NCBI GenBank assembly: GCA_003646705.1
Contig: QMLK01000062.1
Location: 1-6,415, forward strand
Source of the DNA: Deltaproteobacteria bacterium
Lineage (GTDB): Bacteria > Desulfobacterota > B13-G15
Length of the DNA: 6,415 nucleotides
Direction: 5' to 3'
Part shown: in pieces, positions 1-5,663 of the stretch
How positions within the stretch are numbered: the first letter of the stretch is position 1
How the letters are laid out: the number at the start of each line of letters is the position of its first letter
Position numbers and translations under genes: made by a program
Notes under the pieces: model-generated
Told to the model about the DNA's origin: nothing
Database searches by the model: none
Seen by the model: the letters and a program-made list of their open reading frames with translations, nothing else

Positions 1-1956
1 GTGCCTCCTAATGGAGGGGGAAGCCAGCACCACCGGTTGATGGCCCATCAACGACACCCGCTCCACTACGTCCCTCAGCCTGTCCAGCAGCCGCTCGGTG
101 AAGCGCGGTTCCAGGACGAAGAACTCCCCCTGCTCGGTCTTCTGGACCGCCTGCGAGATGGCCTCTTCCACTTTGCGGTCCAGGGTTATGACGTGGATGA
201 AGCCATCAGTCTGGTGGAGGTGGGTGATGGTCCTGGCCAAGGTCTGGCGGACGTATTCCGTGAGGATGTTGGGGTCTTTGGTGTAAGGGGCGTAATCGGC
301 CAAGGTCTCGAGGATGGTGAGCAGGTCCTTTATCGGTATGCGTTCCCGCAGGAGGTTCTGCAGCACCTTTTGGACCGTCCCCAGGGACAAGAGGTTGGGC
401 ACCAACTCCTCCACTACCCTCGGGTAGCGCTGGCTCAGGGCGTCCAGCAGCCTCTGGACCTCCTGTCGGCTCAGCAGCTCGTGGGCGTGGGCCCTGATCA
501 CCTCCATCATGTGGGTGATCAGGACCGTGGCAGGGTCCACCACCGTGTAGCCGAGGCTCAAGGCCTTTTCCTTCTCCTCGGGCCTTATCCAGAGGGCCGG
601 CAATCCGAAGGCGGGCTCCTTGGTGGGGATGCCCTCGATCTCGTCGGTGACCCCGGCGGGGTTCATGGCGAGGAAGTAACCCATCATCAGTTCCCCTTTG
701 GCCACCTCCATCCCCTTCAAGAGGATGGAGTAAGCCGATGGCTTCAAGCGGAGGTTGTCCCTTATGTGGATGGGGGGCACGATGATGCCCAACTCTTGGG
801 CGAACTGCCTCCTCATGGCCCTAATCCTGTCCAGCAGCTCCCCTCCCTGCTCCCTGTCCACCAGGGGGATGAGCTCATAGCCGATCTCCAGCTCCAGCAG
901 ATCCACGTAGAGCAGGGGTTCCACCGTCTCTGCCGGTGCTTCTTCCGCCGGGGCCTCTTCCCTCCTCGGGGCCTCCTCCGCCTGGGTGGTCACATAGGCG
1001 ATGGCCCCTGATAGCAGCGACAGCAGGAAGAAGAAGGGCTTTGGGAAGCCCGGCACGAAGGCCAGGGCGAAGAGCACCGCTGCTGCCACCGCCGTGGCCT
1101 TGGGGTGGAAGAGCATTTGGCGGGACAGGTCGCGGCCGAGGTTGGACTCGGCGCTGGCCCTGGAGATGATGATGCCTGCGGCCGTCGAGACGATCAGGGC
1201 CGGTATCTGGCTCACCAGGCCGTCTCCCACCGTGAGGATGGTATAGGTGCGGGCCGCCTCGCTGAGGGTCATCTTCTTCTGAAGCACCCCGATGATGAGG
1301 CCACCGATGATGTTGACGAAGACGATGATCATCCCCGCTATGGCATCCCCGCGGACGAACTTCGAGGCACCGTCCATGGCCCCGTAGAAGTCGGCCTCGG
1401 CGGCGATCTCCTGACGGCGGCGCCGGGCCTCCTCCTCGGTGATGAGGCCGGCGTTGAGGTCCGCATCTATCGACATCTGTTTCCCCGGCATGGCGTCCAG
1501 GGTGAACCGCGCAGCCACCTCGGCGATGCGCCCCGCCCCCTTGGTGATCACCACGAAGTTGATGATGATCAGGATGAAGAAGATGATGAGTCCCACCACG
1601 TAGTTGCCCCCCACCACGAAGGAGCCAAAGGTCTTGATGACCTTGCCTGCAGCCTCCACTCCCTCCTCACCCCTCAAGAGGATCAGGCGGGTGGAGGCGA
1701 CGTTGAGCGAGAGCCGGTAGAGGGTCAGCAGCAGCAGCAGCGACGGAAACACCGAGAACTCCAGAGGCCTCAGGGCGTACATGGCCACCAGCAGCACCAC
1801 CATGGACAGCGTGATGTTGAGCGTTATGAGGAAGTCGAGGCCCGCCGGGGGGATGGGCAGGATCATGATGGCCAGGACCCCCACCGCCCCCAGCGCAAGG
1901 GTGAGATCCCCGGAAAAGGCCCTGAGGTTCAACGGTGTGGTGTTCAGCCCCCTCAT
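1..1956 (-). CDS. flhA: Flagellar export gate protein FlhA, 3'-truncated by window edge
   Basis: FlhA forms the nonameric ring below the export channel, binds export substrates and chaperones, and couples export to proton flow. I translated 652 uninterrupted codons from the ATG overlapping the flhB stop (ATGA); AGGA four bases upstream is a plausible ribosome site. The family is about 690-700 residues, so some 35-50 C-terminal residues are missing. The N-terminal half has about eight membrane segments (between 14 and 325). The FHIPEP signature lies at 143-171 (RIAEVAARFTLDAMPGKQM, then IDADLNAGL), and FVRGDAIAG at 200-208 holds the conserved Asp thought to act in proton coupling. An acidic Ala-Pro linker (about 326-346) joins the cytoplasmic domain, recognisable by YELIPLVD, PPIHIRDNL, DPAFGL-like EPAFGL, and LITHMMEVI, then VPNLLSLGTVQKVLQNLL. 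It ends at SPSIRRH. Confidence 0.97.
   Translation of the reverse strand, partial: MRGLNTTPLNLRAFSGDLTLALGAVGVLAIMILPIPPAGLDFLITLNITLSMVVLLVAMYALRPLEFSVFPSLLLLLTLYRLSLNVASTRLILLRGEEGVEAAGKVIKTFGSFVVGGNYVVGLIIFFILIIINFVVITKGAGRIAEVAARFTLDAMPGKQMSIDADLNAGLITEEEARRRRQEIAAEADFYGAMDGASKFVRGDAIAGMIIVFVNIIGGLIIGVLQKKMTLSEAARTYTILTVGDGLVSQIPALIVSTAAGIIISRASAESNLGRDLSRQMLFHPKATAVAAAVLFALAFVPGFPKPFFFLLSLLSGAIAYVTTQAEEAPRREEAPAEEAPAETVEPLLYVDLLELEIGYELIPLVDREQGGELLDRIRAMRRQFAQELGIIVPPIHIRDNLRLKPSAYSILLKGMEVAKGELMMGYFLAMNPAGVTDEIEGIPTKEPAFGLPALWIRPEEKEKALSLGYTVVDPATVLITHMMEVIRAHAHELLSRQEVQRLLDALSQRYPRVVEELVPNLLSLGTVQKVLQNLLRERIPIKDLLTILETLADYAPYTKDPNILTEYVRQTLARTITHLHQTDGFIHVITLDRKVEEAISQAVQKTEQGEFFVLEPRFTERLLDRLRDVVERVSLMGHQPVVLASPSIRRH
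928..978 (-). repeat. EEAP repeat in the FlhA linker
   Basis: Residues 327-343 of FlhA hold three EEAP units (327-330, 333-336, 338-341), with arginine or alanine/glutamate between them. The codons differ between units (GAG/GAA, CCC/CCG/CCA), so this is a repeat at the protein level, not a recent DNA duplication. It lies just after the last membrane helix, where FlhA proteins have a flexible linker. Confidence 0.7.
1726..1740 (-). repeat. Five tandem CTG leucine codons in flhA
   Basis: Five CTG triplets in a row encode Leu 73-77 of FlhA, at the start of a membrane segment. It is a short perfect triplet run in a gene that favours CTG for leucine; a change in unit number would keep the frame. 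Confidence 0.6.
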
Positions 1957-2999
1957 ATCTTCCTGCCCTTCAACCTGTAGACATAGGCCAAGATCTCAGC
2001 CACAGCCCTGTAGAGCTCCACAGGGATCATCTGCCCTATCTCCACGGTCCTGAAGAGGATCTCCGCCAAGGGCCTGTTCTGGATCACAGGGACCCCTGCC
2101 TCTAAGGCCAGTTCCCTGATCCTCCTGGCTATCCAGCCCCTGCCCTTGGCCACCACCATGGGGGCGGCCATCCTCCCCCGCACGTATTTCAGGGCCACCG
2201 CCAGCCGCACGGGGTTGGTGATCACCACGTCGGCCTCCTTCACGCGCTCCATCATCCGCTGTTTGGCGAACTGCCGCTGCAGCGCCCTGAGCCGTGCCTT
2301 TATCTGGGGGTCCCCCTCCCGCTGCTTCCACTCGTCCTTTACCTCTTGGCGCGACATCCTGAGCTTGCGCTCGTAGTCCCACCTCTGGTACAGCACGTCC
2401 AAAAAGGCCACGGCCGCAAAGGCCAAGGTGACCTTCATCAGGAGGCCGAAGGATGCCTTGCCCAGATGGGCGAAGAGGTCGTAGATGCTCAAGGAGACCA
2501 GCTCTGGGCACCGCGGCAACTGTCCCTTGATGGCGATGTAGCCCACAGCGGCCACGATCAGGACCTTCAGGGTCGATTTGACGAACTCCACCAGGGCGTT
2601 GAGCGAGAACAGCCTCTTGAAGCCCTCTATGGGGTTGAGCCTTGAGAGCTGTGGGGCCAAGGGCTCGGCGGTCAGCAGGAACCCCTTCTGGAGGACGTTG
2701 CCCGAGACCGCCGCCACTACTACCCCTATGGCGAAGGGGGTGAAGATCATGGAGAAGTGCTTGAGGACCACGGTGGTCAAGGTGGCATCGATCTTGAGGC
2801 CATCGAGGTTGCCCAAGATCCAGGCCATAAGCCCTGCCATGCCCTTCAAGGTCCCAGGGCCCAACAGGTAGAGCAGCAACAGCCCCATCCCCAGGATGAG
2901 GGTGGCGGGGAGGTCTCCGCTCTGCGGGACTTGCCCCTTTTTACGCGCCTCCTCCCGCTTCTTCGGGGTCGCCGGTTCCGTCCTTTCGTATTCCGCCAC
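1953..2999 (-). CDS. flhB: Flagellar export switch protein FlhB, variant autocleavage motif
   Basis: FlhB docks on the export channel and switches export from rod/hook to filament substrates after self-cleavage of its cytoplasmic domain. The 348-residue product (GTG start) has the family N-terminus rich in Glu/Lys (ERTEPATPKKREEARKKGQV, 5-24). Four membrane segments lie at about 31-49, 83-104, 141-159 and 184-205. A charged linker helix (206-255) leads to the C-terminal domain. That domain has LAVALKYVRG (266-275), AAPMVVAKG (278-286), and VEIGQMIPVELYRAVAEILA (319-338). The self-cleavage site, normally NPTH, reads NPVR at 262-265. The Asn-Pro pair is kept but Thr and His are not, so cleavage may be slow or absent. 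The TGA overlaps the flhA ATG. Identification is certain; cleavage state is unknown. Confidence 0.97.
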   Translation of the reverse strand: MAEYERTEPATPKKREEARKKGQVPQSGDLPATLILGMGLLLLYLLGPGTLKGMAGLMAWILGNLDGLKIDATLTTVVLKHFSMIFTPFAIGVVVAAVSGNVLQKGFLLTAEPLAPQLSRLNPIEGFKRLFSLNALVEFVKSTLKVLIVAAVGYIAIKGQLPRCPELVSLSIYDLFAHLGKASFGLLMKVTLAFAAVAFLDVLYQRWDYERKLRMSRQEVKDEWKQREGDPQIKARLRALQRQFAKQRMMERVKEADVVITNPVRLAVALKYVRGRMAAPMVVAKGRGWIARRIRELALEAGVPVIQNRPLAEILFRTVEIGQMIPVELYRAVAEILAYVYRLKGRKI

Positions 3000-3002
3000 C
3001 TC

Positions 3003-3776
3003 CTAACCTCCCATCGCCTTGAGCAGCAGGCCGAGCTCCCCCTTCAACCCCCCGAAGAGGCCCTTGATGAAGGCGGCCATGAAGGGCAGGGAGAGCCCGA
3101 GCCCCACCAACCCGATGCCCACCTGCAGCGGCAGGGCCACTATGAAGACGTTCATCTGGGGCATGGCCCGGGCCACCAAGGCCATGGCCACGTAGAAGAG
3201 GAAGATGAGGACCATCAGGGGGGCAGCGATCCTCGTCGCGGCCACGAAGAGCCTCCCCCCTTGCTGAAGGAGCTCTCTGCCGAGCCCCTGGCTGAGGCGT
3301 CCTCCCTCAGGTCCCAGGACCTTGTAGCTCTTCGCAATGGCGGTGATGTACCAGTGGTGTCCGTTCAGGTCGAGGAAGATCAGCACCGCCAGCATGGTCA
3401 CGAAGTGGCTGATGATGGGGATGGGGTACTCACCCTGGGGGTCCAGGAGGTTCACCATGCTGAAGCCCATCTGGTAACCGATCATCTGACCCGCGGTCTG
3501 TACAGCCCCGAAGATCAGGTGGATGGCGAAGCCGAGGACCATCCCTATGACGGCCTCAGAGGCCGCCCTTGCGAGGAAGTCCTCGAGCCCCTTGAGGAGG
3601 GGGGGACGAGGGGCGAAGGGCGCTATCAGCAGGGTGGTCAGGACCGCAAGGGTCACCTTCAGGACCCACGGGGTGCCCTTGGGACCGAGGATGGGGGCGA
3701 AGAGTAGGATCCCTCCCACCCTGAGGAAGACGAGGATGAAGGCCTGGATCTCCCGTATGTCCACCACGATCTTCAT
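3003..3776 (-). CDS. fliR: Flagellar export gate protein FliR
   Basis: FliR is the single-copy subunit that closes the FliP-FliQ-FliR export channel and contacts FlhB. With the start at the ATG overlapping the fliQ stop (ATGA), the product is 257 residues, the usual length. An upstream ATG at 3842 would add 22 residues lying wholly within fliQ and unlike FliR, so it was not used. Family stretches include LRVGGILLFAPILG (18-31), AGQMIGYQMGFSMVNLLDP (95-113), IFLDLNGHHW (133-142), and VARAMPQMNVFIVALPLQ (201-218). It is largely hydrophobic, with several membrane segments. No Shine-Dalgarno sequence is visible before the ATG, which supports dependence on fliQ translation. Its TAG stop is in the same frame as flhB and only one codon before the flhB GTG. 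Confidence 0.96.
   Translation of the reverse strand: MKIVVDIREIQAFILVFLRVGGILLFAPILGPKGTPWVLKVTLAVLTTLLIAPFAPRPPLLKGLEDFLARAASEAVIGMVLGFAIHLIFGAVQTAGQMIGYQMGFSMVNLLDPQGEYPIPIISHFVTMLAVLIFLDLNGHHWYITAIAKSYKVLGPEGGRLSQGLGRELLQQGGRLFVAATRIAAPLMVLIFLFYVAMALVARAMPQMNVFIVALPLQVGIGLVGLGLSLPFMAAFIKGLFGGLKGELGLLLKAMGG
3007..3011 (-). promoter_or_regulatory. Ribosome binding site of flhB inside the end of fliR
   Basis: GGAGG, within the last two glycine codons of fliR, lies seven bases before the flhB GTG and is the likely ribosome site. A second AGGAG abuts the GTG and is too close to serve. The position supports GTG as the true flhB start. Confidence 0.65.
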
Positions 3777-4042
3777 CGCAGATAGTTCGGTATGTTGCTG
3801 AAGATGGCCGTGGCGAAGTCCAGATAGGTCCTCAGCATCCACGGCAGAAAGAGCAAAAAGGCGAGGGCCACAGCCATCATCTTCGGGATGAAGGTCAAGG
3901 TCATCTCGTGGATCTGCGTCACGGCTTGAAAGATCCCCACCAAGAGGCCCGCCAGAAGGCCGAAGAGCAGGACCGGGGCACAGAGGAGGGCCACCACCTT
4001 CAAGGTCTCCGTCATCACGTAGGCCGCGAAGTCAGCGCTCAT
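3773..4042 (-). CDS. fliQ: Flagellar export gate protein FliQ
   Basis: FliQ contributes four small hairpin subunits to the outside of the FliP-FliR export channel. The product is 89 residues, the normal family length. It has two membrane segments (about 15-38 and 51-73) joined by the conserved loop QAVTQIHEMTLTFIPK (39-54), the clearest family mark. The ATG is supported by a strong GGAGGAGG site. The last codon is followed by TGA that overlaps the fliR ATG, so fliQ and fliR are probably translationally coupled. Nothing in the protein departs from the family. Confidence 0.97.
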   Translation of the reverse strand: MSADFAAYVMTETLKVVALLCAPVLLFGLLAGLLVGIFQAVTQIHEMTLTFIPKMMAVALAFLLFLPWMLRTYLDFATAIFSNIPNYLR

Positions 4043-4048
4043 CCCCTA

Positions 4049-4056
4049 CCTCCTCC
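4049..4056 (-). promoter_or_regulatory. Ribosome binding site of fliQ
   Basis: GGAGGAGG begins right after the fliP TGA, with its last GGAGG six bases before the fliQ ATG. It is one of the strongest ribosome sites in the window and sits in the largest intergenic gap (14 bases). Confidence 0.85.
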
Positions 4057-4803
4057 TCATAGGAAACTCCTCATCAGGGAGCCGACGATGAGGTTCCAGC
4101 CGTCCACCAGCACAAACAACATCAGCTTGAAGGGCAAGGAGACCATCACCGGTGGCAACATGAACATCCCCATGGAGAGCAGGATGCTGGCCACCACCAT
4201 GTCGATGACCAAGAAGGGTACGTACAACAGGAAGCCGATCTGGAAGGCCGTCTTCAGCTCACTGATGATGAAGGCCGGCACCAAGACCCTCATTGGGACC
4301 TCCTCGGGCCCCTTGAGGGGTCCCACATGGGCCAGGTTGAGGAAGAGCGAGAGGTCCTTCTTGCGGGTCTGCCGCAGCATGAAGTCCTTAAGGGGTGGCA
4401 CGGCTCGCTCAACTGCCTCTTGGATGGTGAGTTCGTGGGCCATGTAAGGGGTCACGGCCTCCTGGTGGATGCGGTCCAGGACCGGCGACATGGTGAAGAA
4501 GGTGAGGATGAGGGATAGGCCTATCAGCACCTGATTGGGGGGCATGTGCATCAAGCCCAGGGCCTGCCTCAGCAGTGCCATCACCACCAAGATCCTGGTG
4601 AAGCTGGTGAGGCAGAGGAGGAGGGCGGGCAGGAAGGCAAGGAAGGTCAGCAGCAGCAAGATCTTGAGGGCCACGGATAGGTCCTGCCCGCCCCCTCCTA
4701 TCTGGAGGGAGAGGATGGGGCCTGAAGGGGATTGAGCCCTGACCTCTGGTATCGCCACAAGGAGCGAAAGGGCCAAGGCCAAGCCTATATAAGACCTCTT
4801 CAT
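4057..4803 (-). CDS. fliP: Flagellar export gate protein FliP
   Basis: FliP provides five subunits of the helical FliP5-Q4-R1 export channel through which rod, hook and filament proteins leave the cytoplasm. The 248-residue product has a cleavable-looking signal peptide (residues 1-23, ending in EVRA-Q), as is usual for FliP. Hydrophobic segments follow at about 44-65, 92-108 and 186-210, with another near 220-245. Conserved family stretches are TSFTRILVVMALLRQALG (67-83), PPNQVLIGLSLILTFF (88-103), and ISELKTAFQIGFLLYVPFLV (180-199). The C-terminus has LPFKLMLFVLVDGW (223-236). Length matches the family. The methionine-rich pore loop reads MGMFMLPP (211-218), where MGMMMVPP is common. It overlaps fliO by four bases and lies 14 bases before fliQ. 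Confidence 0.97.
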   Translation of the reverse strand: MKRSYIGLALALSLLVAIPEVRAQSPSGPILSLQIGGGGQDLSVALKILLLLTFLAFLPALLLCLTSFTRILVVMALLRQALGLMHMPPNQVLIGLSLILTFFTMSPVLDRIHQEAVTPYMAHELTIQEAVERAVPPLKDFMLRQTRKKDLSLFLNLAHVGPLKGPEEVPMRVLVPAFIISELKTAFQIGFLLYVPFLVIDMVVASILLSMGMFMLPPVMVSLPFKLMLFVLVDGWNLIVGSLMRSFL

Positions 4804-5303
4804 GCCCTCCTTCTCTTCAACCTTGCGAAGTTCTGCTCTATGGCCTTAACCACCTCGGGGAGGGGCTTCCATGGAGGGCTTTCCCCATCGAAGTCGAAGG
4901 GGACCGAGCCCTCCGTCCACCCTTGGCCGGATAGCTCCCCTTCTTCTCTCCTCAAAGAAGCCCTGTCCCTCTCCTTGTGGAACCTCGTCAGCAGGTTGAT
5001 CCTCCCCTCGCTCACCCCCAGGAGGAACCGCTCGCCCTCTGCCTCCAACAGCACCACCCGCTCCTTGCCCCCCAAGGGTAGGAACCCGATGGAGCGCATC
5101 GATCCCTCGATGTTGCGGTCCCTGCGCCGTCGCAGGAAGTAATAGAGGATGAGGAACCCACCGAGCCCCAAGGTCAACTTGCCCACGAGGTCCAGGAGGT
5201 TGAGGTCCGGTGTCTTGATCGTCAGGCCCTCGGCCCATAGGGGCGCCGAAGGCAGAAGCAAAGCCATACCCAAAGTGCCCATCAAGGACAAAGCCCTTTT
5301 CAT
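4800..5303 (-). CDS. fliO: Flagellar biosynthesis protein FliO
   Basis: FliO is a small bitopic membrane protein that helps assemble the FliP-FliR core of the export gate and is not part of the finished channel. The 167-residue product has an N-terminal signal-like segment (residues 1-24, ending in PLWA-EG, a plausible signal peptidase site), a short periplasmic stretch, and a membrane helix at about 40-57. A stop-transfer arginine run (RRRR, 58-61) follows. The cytoplasmic domain at about 69-108 carries the family pattern around FLPLGGKERVVLLE and LLGVSEGRINLL. The tail (about 110-167) is charged and poorly conserved. The gene sits 12 bases after fliN behind a purine-rich but weak AGGGGGAAG ribosome site. 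Its TGA overlaps the fliP ATG (ATGA), and the codons for its C-terminal arginines double as the fliP ribosome site. Confidence 0.93.
   Translation of the reverse strand: MKRALSLMGTLGMALLLPSAPLWAEGLTIKTPDLNLLDLVGKLTLGLGGFLILYYFLRRRRDRNIEGSMRSIGFLPLGGKERVVLLEAEGERFLLGVSEGRINLLTRFHKERDRASLRREEGELSGQGWTEGSVPFDFDGESPPWKPLPEVVKAIEQNFARLKRRRA
4806..4812 (-). promoter_or_regulatory. Ribosome binding site of fliP inside fliO
   Basis: AAGGAGG ends only two bases before the fliP ATG and lies within the arginine codons at the end of fliO. The close spacing and the ATGA overlap suggest that fliP translation depends on ribosomes finishing fliO; this coupling is inferred. Confidence 0.6.
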
Positions 5304-5315
5304 CTCTTCTTCCCC

Positions 5316-5651
5316 CTATTTGAGCTTCTCCACCCTCTCTGCCGGGGTGGCGATCTCCGTGATCCTGATGCCGAACTTCTCCTCCATGACCACCACCTCT
5401 CCCTTGGCCACCGGTTGGTCGTTTACGAGCACGTCCAGGGGCTCGGAGGCCTCCTTTTCCAGTTCGATGACGGCCCCCTTGTTCAGGTTCAACAGGTCCT
5501 TCAGGAGCATCTTCGCTTTGCCCAGCTCCACGGTGACCTCGAGGGGGATGTTGAGGAGCAGCTCTAAGTTCCTGTCCCCCTGTTGGGCGTCTTGTCCTTC
5601 GGGTTTCTTCTCCTTTTGCTCCTTCTTTTCCTTCTCTGCGGCCTCGGCCAT
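5316..5651 (-). CDS. fliN: Flagellar motor switch protein FliN
   Basis: FliN forms the bottom of the C-ring, completes the switch with FliM, and docks the FliH-FliI export ATPase complex. The protein is 111 residues. A charged, Lys/Glu/Gln-rich and probably disordered leader (about residues 1-27) is followed by a single SpoA domain (about 29-102). That domain has the typical pattern NIPLEVTVELGKAKMLLKDLLNLNKG, shown here as NIPLEVTVELG at about 34-44, then a Gly-Glu turn and a C-terminal GIRITEI strand. The lack of a CheC phosphatase domain marks it as FliN rather than FliY. The ATG start is supported by a strong GGGAGGAG ribosome site in the 12-base gap after fliM. Pairing with fliM matches their shared complex. 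Confidence 0.96.
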   Translation of the reverse strand: MAEAAEKEKKEQKEKKPEGQDAQQGDRNLELLLNIPLEVTVELGKAKMLLKDLLNLNKGAVIELEKEASEPLDVLVNDQPVAKGEVVVMEEKFGIRITEIATPAERVEKLK

Positions 5652-5655
5652 CGTT

Positions 5656-5663
5656 CTCCTCCC
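5656..5663 (-). promoter_or_regulatory. Ribosome binding site of fliN
   Basis: GGGAGGAG lies directly after the fliM TGA stop, with the GGAGG core six bases before the fliN ATG. It fills most of the 12-base gap and fixes the fliN start. Confidence 0.8.

Noticed and set aside
1..1011. Long plus-strand open frame of 336 codons opposite flhA
   Set aside because: It is low in hydrophobic pattern, rich in His/Gln/Gly/Pro, matches no family I know, and lies wholly antisense to an unmistakable flhA. GC-rich codon bias removes stops from the opposite strand.
1105..1980. Plus-strand open frame of 291 codons opposite flhA
   Set aside because: Its runs of Asp, His and Gln are the mirror of the Ile, Val and Leu codons in FlhA membrane helices. 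It is a shadow.
2757..3707. Plus-strand open frame of 316 codons opposite flhB and fliR
   Set aside because: It spans two confirmed genes on the other strand and has the same His/Gln/Glu-rich shadow composition.
3003..3842. Longer fliR beginning at the ATG at 3842
   Set aside because: The 22 extra residues lie inside fliQ, are hydrophilic and unlike FliR N-termini; the ATGA overlap start gives the normal 257-residue length.
5304..5315. Possible promoter or terminator between fliN and fliO
   Set aside because: The gap is only 12 bases, with no hairpin or -10/-35 elements; it holds just a weak ribosome site.
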